NCBI RefSeq assembly: GCF_004011835.1 | Contig: NZ_RKLN01000003.1 | Coordinates: 248,001-312,000, forward strand | DNA: 64,000 bases | Direction of reading: 5' to 3' | From: Rhodococcus spongiicola | GTDB taxonomy: Bacteria > Actinomycetota > Actinomycetes > Mycobacteriales > Mycobacteriaceae | Shown: positions 18,316 to 25,946 of the stretch, piece by piece | Position numbering within the stretch: the stretch's first letter is position 1 | How the letters are laid out: each line of letters opens with the position of its first letter | The notes under the pieces: generated by a model | Seen by the model: the letters and a program-made list of their open reading frames with translations, nothing else | What the model was told of the DNA's origin: nothing | The model's database searches: none | Translations under genes and position numbers: made by a program

Positions 18316-18960
18316 GTGATTGCGCGACTGAGGGATCCCCGAGTTCTCGGAGCTCTCATCGGGCTGGGCGCGTTGTTCGTGGCGGCGGCGATGGTGCCGC
18401 GTCCGTCGATCGAGGAGGTTCGAACGTGGGCCGACGGGGTGGGCCCGGCCTTTCCTCTGGTGTTCTTCGTCGTGCACGTGGTGCTGACGGTGGCGCCGAT
18501 CCCCCGCACGATCTTCACCGTCAGCGCGGGCGTGCTGTTCGGTGCCGCCACCGGTATCACCGTCGCCGTCGCAGCGACGACGATCAGCGCCGTGCTCGCC
18601 CTGTTACTGGTTCGCGCGATCGGACGTGATACGTTCGCTGCCCGCCTGACCCACCCCACCGCCAGGGCGGTGGACGATCGACTCGCGCGACGCGGCTGGC
18701 TCGCGGTCGGATCCCTCAGGCTGATCGCCCCGATCCCGTTCGCGGTCGTCAACTACTGCTCTGGCGTGTCGTCGGTCCGCACACTGCCCTACACCCTGGC
18801 CACAGTCGTCGGGATCCTTCCCGGCACAATCGGTGTCGTCCTCCTCGCAGATGTACTGACCGGCCAGACCGATCCAGCACTCCTCGTCCTCTCGGCAATC
18901 TGTATCTTGATCGGTCTCCTGGGCCTCGTCTTCGACGCCCGTACCCCAGTCAAGGGCTGA
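18316..18960 (+). CDS. TVP38/TMEM64 (VTT domain) family membrane protein
   Basis: A 214-residue polytopic membrane protein (about five hydrophobic segments). The family core is visible: PLVFFVVHVVLTVAPIPRTIF, SAGVLFGAATGITVAVAATT and RLIAPIPFAVVNYCSGVSSV, with re-entrant-like Gly/Pro motifs of the VTT (DedA-like) fold. Members of this group are associated with lipid or solute movement across membranes; no specific substrate can be given. It corresponds in place to Rv1491c near the mycobacterial mut operon. Confidence 0.85.
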   Translation: MIARLRDPRVLGALIGLGALFVAAAMVPRPSIEEVRTWADGVGPAFPLVFFVVHVVLTVAPIPRTIFTVSAGVLFGAATGITVAVAATTISAVLALLLVRAIGRDTFAARLTHPTARAVDDRLARRGWLAVGSLRLIAPIPFAVVNYCSGVSSVRTLPYTLATVVGILPGTIGVVLLADVLTGQTDPALLVLSAICILIGLLGLVFDARTPVKG

Positions 18961-18984
18961 ACCCGAACCCGACGTAGTAAAGCT

Positions 18985-19020
18985 CTAAGGCTTGATATTT
19001 GTGAGTCAAGGCCTTAGCCT
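18985..19020 (+). promoter_or_regulatory. promoter with overlapping dyad operator for the SatD-like gene
   Basis: TTGATA (18992-18997), a 17-bp spacer and TAGCCT (19015-19020) lie 6 nt before the ATG at 19027: a near-consensus leaderless promoter. The inverted repeat CTAAGGCTTGA (18985-18995) / TCAAGGCCTTAG (19006-19017) covers both hexamers, with one extra G in the right arm. Because the first gene has a helix-turn-helix domain, autorepression is the simplest reading. Confidence 0.65.
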
Positions 19021-19026
19021 TTCTCC

Positions 19027-19608
19027 ATGTTCGTCCTGACCGTGGACCAGCGCGACAGCCGAAACGACGTCGACCGAGTAGCGCCGCTTCTCACTGACCT
19101 CGGGAGTCGACCACTCCTGCGCCAATTCGAGAGAACCGCCGGAGACGAGGTGCAAGCCGTCACCGACGATCCCGAGGCGGTCGTCGACGTCGCTCTCGAC
19201 CTGGTCCGCCGCGGCCACTGGAGCGTCGGTATCGGCGTCGGGGAGGTAGAACAGCCCCTGCCCGCTCAGACGCGCGCCGGCCGGGGCCCGGCGTTCGAAG
19301 CCGCGCGAGCAGCCGTCGATCGCGCGAAGAAGGCTCCCGGCGCGGTGGCCGTCGAGGCGTCGGACGTCGATACCGCCCTGGACGCCGATACCGCACTGAC
19401 ACTGATCGCACTCGTGGTCGCCAGACGGTCCCCGCAGGGGCAGGCCGCGGTGGACCTGATGGAGCGCGGGCTCACCCAGTCCGAGGCAGCCGCCGAACTC
19501 GGCATCAGCAAGCAGGCAGTCTCGCAACGCCTCGCGGCCGCGGGGTGGCACGCCGACGGCCCAGGCAGGCGCCTGGCCACACGACTACTCGGGAGGGCCG
19601 ATCGATGA
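19027..19608 (+). CDS. SatD-like family protein with C-terminal HTH
   Basis: A 193-residue protein. The N-terminal region holds FERTAGDEVQAV (the GDExQ motif seen in SatD proteins). The C-terminal part, GLTQSEAAAELGISKQAVSQRLAAAGW (about 150-176), is a clear helix-turn-helix of the sigma-region-4/MarR kind. SatD was named from a streptococcal acid-tolerance locus; its biochemical role is not settled. It overlaps the following membrane gene by ATGA, so the two form a unit, and a dyad sits on its own promoter, which suggests self-regulation. Confidence 0.7.
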   Translation: MFVLTVDQRDSRNDVDRVAPLLTDLGSRPLLRQFERTAGDEVQAVTDDPEAVVDVALDLVRRGHWSVGIGVGEVEQPLPAQTRAGRGPAFEAARAAVDRAKKAPGAVAVEASDVDTALDADTALTLIALVVARRSPQGQAAVDLMERGLTQSEAAAELGISKQAVSQRLAAAGWHADGPGRRLATRLLGRADR

Positions 19609-20135
19609 CCGCGCTCAGTCTGATACTCGTCGCGATCGCGGCGCTGGTGGGGACAGCCGCCGGGCGGCTGGGGATCGGCCCCAGCAAGCGCGGGATCGTC
19701 GCCCGGACCGCCCCGATCGTCGCGGTGGCTGGGCTCGCCGGATCGGCTCTCGCGGCGACTACGGTGCCACCGGCGCAGGGATTCACTCTCGCCATGGTCT
19801 ACGTGTTGACCGTGGCCGCAGCAGCCACCGGAGGAGCCCCAATGGTGCTGGCCGCCTTCCGGTTCGCGCAACGCCAACCCGACGCCGGACCTGAACCGGA
19901 CGACGGCCCGCTACGGGGCGGCCGGGTGATCGGCCTCCTCGAGCGGACCGCCGTGGCAGTCGCCGTCCTCGCCGGCTGGCCGGAAGGCATCGCAGTCGTC
20001 CTCGCCGTCAAAGGTCTCGCCCGCTACCCCGAACTCCGCGAACCCCACGCGTCCGAGCAGTTCATCATCGGCACCTTCACGAGTGTGCTGTGGGCGATCG
20101 CCGTGGCAGGCGTCGGTTGGGCTCTGGTCACCTGA
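19605..20135 (+). CDS. SatD-partner membrane protein (DUF3307-like C-terminal part)
   Basis: A 176-residue membrane protein with about five hydrophobic segments. ATG at 19605 overlaps the SatD-like stop (ATGA); the frame extends further upstream but that would lie inside the previous gene. The stretch LLERTAVAVAVLAGWPEGIA and LAVKGLARYPELREPHASEQ followed by FIIGTFTSVLWAIAV is close to the C-terminal part of DUF3307 proteins, which accompany SatD in other bacteria. Function unknown; probably a membrane component controlled with, or sensed by, the SatD-like protein. Confidence 0.65.
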   Translation: MTALSLILVAIAALVGTAAGRLGIGPSKRGIVARTAPIVAVAGLAGSALAATTVPPAQGFTLAMVYVLTVAAAATGGAPMVLAAFRFAQRQPDAGPEPDDGPLRGGRVIGLLERTAVAVAVLAGWPEGIAVVLAVKGLARYPELREPHASEQFIIGTFTSVLWAIAVAGVGWALVT

Positions 20136-20200
20136 GCGGACCCGCTCGCACAGCTCGCTGCTCGGGCGGCGGCAGTCGGCTTCGGGCCGTCGGGCGTCGC

Positions 20201-21370
20201 CTACGCCTGCCCGGGCGGCAACTCCTCGCGTTGGTCACCGGCCCCGAGCAGGTGCTCCTGGGTCAGCGGGCTCTCGACCGGTTTGCGGGCGACCGCCTCC
20301 GCGGCACGCACGGCCCGTTCGACCTCCGGGTCGGTCTTGGTCTCGAACCAGCTGGCGACCTCTTCGGAGTCGTCCTCGGGCCGCGGGAGGTCCTCGTGCT
20401 CAGTGCGGCTCGGCTCGTACCGAAACACTCCGTCCTCACTGGGCGCGCCGAGGGTCTTCGCGAACCCCTTGAGCGCATCACCGAAGTCGCTGGGCACGAG
20501 CCATACCTTGTTGGCGTCACCCTGCGCCATCTGCGGAAGCGTCTGAAGGTACTGGTACGCAAGCAGTTCCGGGGTGGGCTTGCCCGACTTGATGGCCGCG
20601 AACACCTTCTCGATCGCCTTCGCCTGACCCTGCGCCTGCAGGTACTTGGAGGCGCGCTCACCCTGCGCGCGCAGGATCCGGGACTGGCGCTCAGCCTCGG
20701 CCGAGAGAATCGCCGCCTGCTTGGCACCCTCAGCTGCGAGGATCTGGCTCTGCTTGTCGCCCTCCGCCGTCTTGATCGCCGATTCGCGATGACCTTCGGC
20801 GTTGAGGATCATCGCCCGCTTCTCGCGGTCGGCCTTCATCTGCTTCTCCATCGACTCCTGGATCGACGGCGGTGGATCGATGCTCTTGAGCTCGACCCGG
20901 GCGACGCGCAGACCCCAGCGACCGGTGGCCTCGTCGAGTACACCGCGCAACTGACCGTTGATCGAGTCACGCGAGGTGAGGGTCTCCTCGAGGGTCATGC
21001 CGCCGACGACGTTGCGGAGCGTGGTGATCGTGAGCTGTTCGACGGCGGCGATGTAGTTGCTGATCTCGTAGACCGCCGCCTGCGGGTTGGTGACCTGGAA
21101 GTACACGACGGTGTCGATCGACAGCGTCAGGTTGTCCTGCGTGATCACCGGCTGAGGCGCGAACGAGACGACCCGCTCCCTCAGGTCCACCTTGGCCCGG
21201 ATGCGGTCCACGAACGGCACCAGGAACGTCAGCTGACCGGACACGGTCTTGATGTAGCGGCCCAGACGCTCGATCACAGCCGCATCAGCCTGCGGCACCA
21301 GCGCCACCGACTTTGCGACCACTATCACGACGAGTACGACCAGTACTGCCAGAACAATGAGTGCTTCCAT
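20201..21370 (-). CDS. SPFH domain (stomatin/prohibitin-like) membrane protein
   Basis: A 389-residue protein with one N-terminal TM helix (LIVLAVLVVLVVIVVAKSVAL) and an SPFH/band-7 domain: VPQADAAVIERLGRYIKTV, VSFAPQPVITQDNLTLSIDT and NVVGGMTLEETLTSRDSING. A long Ala/Glu/Lys-rich coiled coil follows (about 200-265) and an acidic tail. Members oligomerise and scaffold membrane domains or proteases. It pairs with the NfeD gene 5 bp upstream, the usual stomatin-NfeD arrangement (Rv1488-Rv1487). ATG 21370 is assumed; a GTG at 21391 overlapping nfeD is possible. Confidence 0.9.
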   Translation of the reverse strand: MEALIVLAVLVVLVVIVVAKSVALVPQADAAVIERLGRYIKTVSGQLTFLVPFVDRIRAKVDLRERVVSFAPQPVITQDNLTLSIDTVVYFQVTNPQAAVYEISNYIAAVEQLTITTLRNVVGGMTLEETLTSRDSINGQLRGVLDEATGRWGLRVARVELKSIDPPPSIQESMEKQMKADREKRAMILNAEGHRESAIKTAEGDKQSQILAAEGAKQAAILSAEAERQSRILRAQGERASKYLQAQGQAKAIEKVFAAIKSGKPTPELLAYQYLQTLPQMAQGDANKVWLVPSDFGDALKGFAKTLGAPSEDGVFRYEPSRTEHEDLPRPEDDSEEVASWFETKTDPEVERAVRAAEAVARKPVESPLTQEHLLGAGDQREELPPGQA

Positions 21371-21375
21371 GTCTT

Positions 21376-21807
21376 CTACGGTCCCCTCCACACGACGGCA
21401 GTGGCGCCGTCTATCTCCATCACCGTGACTGTCGTCCCCGGCGAATACACCTCGGTGACGTCGAGCGGACGCGCGGTCCAGACGTCACCTTCGAGCTTGA
21501 CCTGACCGCTGTGTTCGGCGACCTCCTCGAGCACCAGCGCCGTCTTGCCGGTCAGTGCAGCAACGTTGGTCAGTTCGAGTGGTTGGGTGCCGAAACGCCG
21601 CAACAGCATCGGACGTACCCCGAGCACGAGCGCCAACGATGCGACGCCGAACACGACCGCGTCGATCCACACCGGGAAGTCGGTCACCGCGCTGAAGCCG
21701 GCTGTCGCCAACGCCCCGCCGGCGAGCATCAGCAGGAAGAACTCCCCGACCAATGCCTCGGCAGACGCCAACAACACCCCTGCTATCAGCCAAATCAAAG
21801 CCGCCAC
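21376..21807 (-). CDS. NfeD family membrane protein
   Basis: A 143-residue protein with two to three TM helices (ALIWLIAGVLLASAEAL, FFLLMLAGGALATAGFSAV, IDAVVFGVASLALVLGV) and a C-terminal OB-fold (LTGKTALVLEEVAEHSGQVK, VWTARPLD, PGTTVTVMEIDGATAVV). This is the short NfeD form without the ClpP-like protease domain. Its partner is the SPFH protein downstream; together they are thought to organise membrane microdomains. Confidence 0.9.
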   Translation of the reverse strand: MAALIWLIAGVLLASAEALVGEFFLLMLAGGALATAGFSAVTDFPVWIDAVVFGVASLALVLGVRPMLLRRFGTQPLELTNVAALTGKTALVLEEVAEHSGQVKLEGDVWTARPLDVTEVYSPGTTVTVMEIDGATAVVWRGP

Positions 21808-21889
21808 ACAACCATCTAACCAGAAACGCGGCTTGCCGAACTGGCATGCGACCGGGCCGGAAACGCGAGGATCTGCGGAAGGGCCGCGT

Positions 21890-22711
21890 TCAGTCGTCCG
21901 TCACGAAGTCAACCAGGCGTTCGACCGCACCGATCAACGGCGCCTCGAGGTCGCGGAAGCTGCCCACAGCGCCGTAGACGCGGCGCCATCCCTCCTGCGC
22001 CGTTCCCCATCCGAGCGCGGCACACACGCCCTCCTTCCAGTCCCGACCACGCGGAACGTCCGGCCACGCCTCGATGCCGACGGCCCTGGGCCGTACCGCC
22101 TCCCACACGTCGATGTACGGGTGGCCGGTAACCATCACGTGCGGGCCCAGACCCTGCGTCAGCCGCTCCTCCTTGGAACCGGTAACGAGGTGATCGACGA
22201 GAACCCCGACTTTGCGGCCTGGGCCGGGCCGGAACTCGGCCAGGCGGTCGGCGAGGTTGTCGAGGCCTTCGAGGTGTTCGACAACGATCCCCTCCACCCG
22301 CAGGTCATGGCCCCACACACGCTCGACGAGCGCCGCATCGTGTACGCCCTCGACCCAGATCCGACTGGGCAGGGCGGTGCGGGCACGCAACCCCTCGACG
22401 CGTGTCGACCCCGACGCGGTCCGCTGCGGAGCCTTCTGCGCCTGCGGGCTCGGGCGCACCAAGGTGACCGGACGACCGTCGATCAGGAACGCCGCCTCAC
22501 GCATCGCGAACAACCGGGTGCGGCGAGCGGCGTCCTCGAGGCGTACGAAGTCCCCGTCGTAGGTGCGCTCGATCCCGACCACGGCCCCGCAGAATCCGGT
22601 CTCCGCGTCCTCCACCACCAAGTCTCGATCGGCGGCCACCTCCGGCGCCCGGGGCTTCCGGGTCCGCGGGTGACCGGCAAAGATGTCGCCGTACACGTTG
22701 CTCGCGTTCAC
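21890..22711 (-). CDS. DUF3097 family protein
   Basis: A 273-residue soluble actinobacterial protein of unknown function. It begins MNASNVYGDIFAGHPRTRKP, followed by VVVEDAETGFCGAVVGIERT and VWGHDLRVEGIVVEHLEG, which match the DUF3097 pattern (Rv1486c). A TAGCGT hexamer lies 8 nt before the GTG start on the minus strand. It is the last gene before NfeD in the direction of transcription and is divergent from the 22779 gene. Confidence 0.85.
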   Translation of the reverse strand: MNASNVYGDIFAGHPRTRKPRAPEVAADRDLVVEDAETGFCGAVVGIERTYDGDFVRLEDAARRTRLFAMREAAFLIDGRPVTLVRPSPQAQKAPQRTASGSTRVEGLRARTALPSRIWVEGVHDAALVERVWGHDLRVEGIVVEHLEGLDNLADRLAEFRPGPGRKVGVLVDHLVTGSKEERLTQGLGPHVMVTGHPYIDVWEAVRPRAVGIEAWPDVPRGRDWKEGVCAALGWGTAQEGWRRVYGAVGSFRDLEAPLIGAVERLVDFVTDD

Positions 22712-22764
22712 GGCACCTCACGCTAGGCGAGTACGAGGTGAGCGCGGATCCCGCCACGCCGTCC

Positions 22765-22770
22765 TATGCT
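22765..22770 (+). promoter_or_regulatory. -10 hexamer of a predicted leaderless promoter
   Basis: TATGCT ends 8 nt before the GTG at 22779; no Shine-Dalgarno in between. Confidence 0.5.
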
Positions 22771-22778
22771 CGTTAACC

Positions 22779-23591
22779 GTGAGTTCCCCCAGCGAGACGC
22801 TGACCGTCTGGGCCGGTTCCTGGCTCGCCGGCGACAGCGCACCCGACGACGTGATCGACGCTCTCCACCAGTGGGCGCCCATGCATATTGTCGGGGCGTC
22901 CGATGCAGAGACCGCGCTGTCCACCGGCCTGGACTGGCCGGGGGTGCAGGACGGAGCGGCGCCCATCCTGCTCCAGCTGGTGCGGCAGGCCACCGAGTCC
23001 CCTATGGCCGAGGTGCGGTTGGTATTGCCTGTGCCTGGTGATGTCCGTGGGCTTCCGGTAGGGACCGGTTTCGCCCGATCGGCGCTAGACGTCGGCGAGG
23101 GTGTGCTCGTCGGTGAGCCCGGTCGTCCGGGTATCGGAATCGTTCCTACGGTCGAGGGCCCGGATGTGTTGCGGTGGACGGTTCTTCCGGTCGCGACCCT
23201 GCCCATGATCACCGAACACAGCGGACTGGGCGAGGCCGAGCGCGCGATGCGCGAGGCAATCCGAGACGCCGCCGACGCCCTTCTGCAGCTGTCGTCCGTA
23301 CGCACCGGGCGACCCGGCACGGACCCGGATCGCCGCATATCCGAGGCACTCGAAGATCGCGCACGCCACCGGTACCCCGGCTCCGTGCCGACCCGCGCGC
23401 TTCGCATCCTCGACTCCGCTGACCGGGTGGCTGCCATTCTTACTGTTGCCGAACAGGATTCACCTACGGAGGGCACTTCCGCATCGAGCACCGCAGCCCA
23501 CGAGCGCCTTCTGCGTCCTCTGTGGACGGCGGTGCGAACCGCCCGTGTTGCGGCCGTTACGGCCTGCGCTCGGTCCGCGCACCGCGCCTGA
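22779..23591 (+). CDS. conserved hypothetical protein
   Basis: A 270-residue soluble protein that I do not recognise. It begins SSPSETLTVWAGSWLAGDSA; the middle part is beta-rich (AEVRLVLPVPGDVRGLPVGT, GIGIVPTVEGPDVLRWTVLP), and the last ~90 residues are helical and Arg/Ala-rich. No TM, signal peptide or metal motif. The GTG at 22779 is chosen over earlier in-frame codons because those overlap the divergent DUF3097 gene and because a -10 hexamer sits 8 nt upstream. The N-terminal half could be a small-ligand or stress-type domain, but this is a guess. Confidence 0.6.
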   Translation: MSSPSETLTVWAGSWLAGDSAPDDVIDALHQWAPMHIVGASDAETALSTGLDWPGVQDGAAPILLQLVRQATESPMAEVRLVLPVPGDVRGLPVGTGFARSALDVGEGVLVGEPGRPGIGIVPTVEGPDVLRWTVLPVATLPMITEHSGLGEAERAMREAIRDAADALLQLSSVRTGRPGTDPDRRISEALEDRARHRYPGSVPTRALRILDSADRVAAILTVAEQDSPTEGTSASSTAAHERLLRPLWTAVRTARVAAVTACARSAHRA

Positions 23592-23602
23592 ACCCGTCGG
23601 CG

Positions 23603-23815
23603 TCAGGAACCGCGCGCCGCCGAGTTCACCGATGCGCGGGCCGCAGGTAGCAGAACCACCGCCGCACCGGTCACGCCCGCCACGAAGACACCCACGGCCG
23701 TGCCGAAGCCCTGGGCGCCCCACGTGATACCCGTCGTGACGAAGACGATCGGGGCTGCACCGTTCAGGCCGCTCCGCGGGACTGCACGCCAAGTCTCACT
23801 GACATAGCGCTTCAC
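23603..23815 (-). CDS. small membrane protein (70 residues)
   Basis: Begins at GTG 23815 with AGGAGGT 5 nt upstream, one of the best Shine-Dalgarno sites in the window, which decides the start against an upstream in-frame codon. It has two hydrophobic segments (APIVFVTTGITWGAQGFG and AVGVFVAGVTGAAVVLLPA). No family recognised. It is convergent with the 22779 gene, 11 bp away, and downstream of the nitroreductase-like gene on the same strand. Confidence 0.6.
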   Translation of the reverse strand: MKRYVSETWRAVPRSGLNGAAPIVFVTTGITWGAQGFGTAVGVFVAGVTGAAVVLLPAARASVNSAARGS

Positions 23816-23940
23816 CGGGTACCTCCTACATCGCACGTGACCGGACCCCATGAGTTGATCCACAGCAGGTGAGAGTCATTGTTTGGTACTACCAGGCGGC
23901 AGCATTCCGGGCGGCCTGAATTGGCCACGACGTGCGAACG

Positions 23941-25113
23941 CTATTTCTTCGGGTCGGCGATCCAGCTCACGTCGTACCGGGGCAGTTCGGGGACGTCGCC
24001 AGTGCTGCGCGCATCTTCCGGCACGACCGCGAAATGGCCCGGGATGGCCAGCGCGTCGCAGCCGGTTTCCCAGTTCGCACACCAGATTCCCACCGCCACA
24101 GGCGCATAGAACCGCGATGCGGTGGTGGCATAGAAGTCGAAGCGCACCACCTTCTGTTCGCCCCCTACCAGTTCTGTCACCGCCGCGCATCGGGTGGTCT
24201 GCGCGTTGTACGACGACGGCGACCACTGACACACCTCAAAGCAGCGGCCGAACGACGAGAAGGGCGGTTTGTCGACTGCCAGCGGCACCTCACAGTGCGG
24301 ATCGGAGAAGAACAGCGACTCCAGCGGCAGGCGGCGACGAGCTATCCATTCCATCACGCGGACGAACAAGGGCTCGAGGCGTGATCGGTATCCCACCGCA
24401 CAGACACAGACCACATGATCCTTCTCCGGATCGAAACGGCTACCCAGGTGTTCGACGACGCTGCTCTGGTCGGCACCCGGGCCGATCCAGCAGGTACTCA
24501 CCCCCATACGAGTGGCCTGCAACACCACCTTCTGCAGACTGCGGCCGACATCGACAAGCACCAGGCGGTCGTAGCTGTATGGAGCGATCGCGACGAGGAA
24601 CTCGTGCGCACCCACTCCCGGCCAGATGGTCAATGGAGCTGCGACGTACTCGAGTCGGATCGGGCCGGTGCCGATCAGGCGGTCCCGTCTGGTGTATTCC
24701 TCGACTGCTCGCATCAGCTCGGCTCGGTCGGCCTCGGTGAGATCGCGGCGCTGAAAGGAGTGACAGGAGCGTCTCGAGCGGATCAGGTCGAAGGTGTCGA
24801 GGTCATCCTTGCGCTCTGGCATCGACTCGGTCGGGCGCAGGCCCCATTTCAGGGTGATGACATCGAAAATCGCGGTAGCGAGTAACAGCAGGCCGATCGC
24901 CAGGGGCAACCAGAACAACAGCGGCTGCCAGATTCCGATCAGCCATCCGGCAGCCGAGACGACGAGGAACACGATCGCGACGTTGACGGCGATGAGGTAT
25001 TGAAGCCAGCCCGTGAACTGCAGCCGTATCTTCAACCGCCACAACCTCGAACGCCGCGATCTCGCGGTCGGGTAACTGTCATGGTCGCGAGGGAGCTGTT
25101 CCGGCTTGGTCAT
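23941..25113 (-). CDS. membrane-anchored nitroreductase family protein
   Basis: A 390-residue protein: two TM helices near residues 35-80 (YLIAVNVAIVFLVVSAAGWL and LLFWLPLAIGLLLLATAIF), then a nitroreductase-like FMN domain beginning FDLIRSRRSCHSFQRRDLTE and containing SLQKVVLQATRMGVSTCWIG, the helix that packs on FMN in this superfamily. A second half-domain (WSPSSYNAQTTRCAAVTEL) completes the fold, as in single-chain putative TM nitroreductases. Electron acceptor unknown. ATG 25113 has AGGAGG at 6 nt. Divergent from a TetR gene across a perfect palindrome, so probably repressed by it. Confidence 0.75.
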   Translation of the reverse strand: MTKPEQLPRDHDSYPTARSRRSRLWRLKIRLQFTGWLQYLIAVNVAIVFLVVSAAGWLIGIWQPLLFWLPLAIGLLLLATAIFDVITLKWGLRPTESMPERKDDLDTFDLIRSRRSCHSFQRRDLTEADRAELMRAVEEYTRRDRLIGTGPIRLEYVAAPLTIWPGVGAHEFLVAIAPYSYDRLVLVDVGRSLQKVVLQATRMGVSTCWIGPGADQSSVVEHLGSRFDPEKDHVVCVCAVGYRSRLEPLFVRVMEWIARRRLPLESLFFSDPHCEVPLAVDKPPFSSFGRCFEVCQWSPSSYNAQTTRCAAVTELVGGEQKVVRFDFYATTASRFYAPVAVGIWCANWETGCDALAIPGHFAVVPEDARSTGDVPELPRYDVSWIADPKK

Positions 25114-25135
25114 CACCGACCTCCTGTCCCGGTAC

Positions 25136-25169
25136 CCACTTAATGCAAGTATATACTTGCATTAAGTGG
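25136..25169. promoter_or_regulatory. 34-bp perfect palindrome, TetR-type operator with TATACT on both strands
   Basis: The half-site CCACTTAATGCAAGTAT (25136-25152) is followed by its exact reverse complement (25153-25169), with no spacer and no mismatch. The sequence is AT-rich in a GC-rich genome and contains a TATACT -10-like hexamer on each strand, well placed for transcripts of both divergent genes (25113 minus; 25213 plus). A TetR-family gene adjoins it. Confidence 0.85.
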
Positions 25170-25212
25170 ACGTCTGGTTCGAATCGGAACCGTGTGCGGA
25201 GTTCGGAGGCAT

Positions 25213-25776
25213 ATGCCCAGGTATATAGACGTTGGTGGGTTATTCGACACCACAGTCGCGGTCTTCGCCGAACGCGGATACCGAGCCACTACAACGCAGG
25301 AGATCGCCAGTCGAGCCGGCGTCAACGAGGCGACGCTGTTTCGCCGTTACGGCGACAAGGCCACCCTGATCAGCACGGCTCTGACACAGGTTCTGGCCAA
25401 AGCTCCGTTCGCCCACGTGACCACGACCGACGACGTCACCGCAGATCTTGTCGCCCTAGCTACGGCCTTTGCCGAGACCAACCGCATGCACGGCGGCGCT
25501 GTCGGGACACTGCTGGTCGAGATGCAACGCCACCCGGAGCTACGCGCCGCGACGGCTACGTTCATGCCGAATCTGCTCAATGCGGTGCACGTGATCGCAA
25601 CACACCAAGATCGAGGACAACTCGCACCAGGTGACCCCGTACAGAAGCTTCTGATCCTCCTCGCACCGTTGATGCTGTTCGGCATGTTGGCACGCAGTGG
25701 AGCCGAATCGATCGTTGCAGAGTTCGACCCCAACGCACTTGTCGAGACTTTCCTCGACGGCCATCGCGCAAGCTGA
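25213..25776 (+). CDS. TetR/AcrR family transcriptional regulator
   Basis: A 187-residue regulator. The N-terminal DNA-binding domain is clear: LFDTTVAVFAERGYRATTTQ, then EIASRAGVNEATLFRRYGDK and LISTALTQVL. The ligand-binding C-terminal domain is unspecific. ATG 25213 has GGAGG only 3 nt upstream, while GTG 25192 would add seven residues, so the exact start is uncertain. The adjoining 34-bp palindrome is almost certainly its operator; the likely regulon is itself and the membrane nitroreductase. Inducer unknown. Confidence 0.88.
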   Translation: MPRYIDVGGLFDTTVAVFAERGYRATTTQEIASRAGVNEATLFRRYGDKATLISTALTQVLAKAPFAHVTTTDDVTADLVALATAFAETNRMHGGAVGTLLVEMQRHPELRAATATFMPNLLNAVHVIATHQDRGQLAPGDPVQKLLILLAPLMLFGMLARSGAESIVAEFDPNALVETFLDGHRAS

Positions 25777-25946
25777 AGGAAAGACATTCGACACGAACGA
25801 CCCGCCCTACCGAGGTCGGCCCCGCCGGAGATGGCATCTGCAAGCCACAGCCTCGTCGAAACAAGCACAGGCGCTCGAGGCGCTACTCGGCAACGGGCAT
25901 CGAAGCGTCGTCCGTGGCGCCCGAACGGGTAAGAGCGATGAACCGG

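Noticed and set aside
20090..21505. 471-codon plus-strand frame opposite the SPFH gene
   Set aside because: It mirrors the SPFH coding sequence, is Leu/Arg-rich without domain features, and both SPFH and NfeD families are clear on the minus strand.
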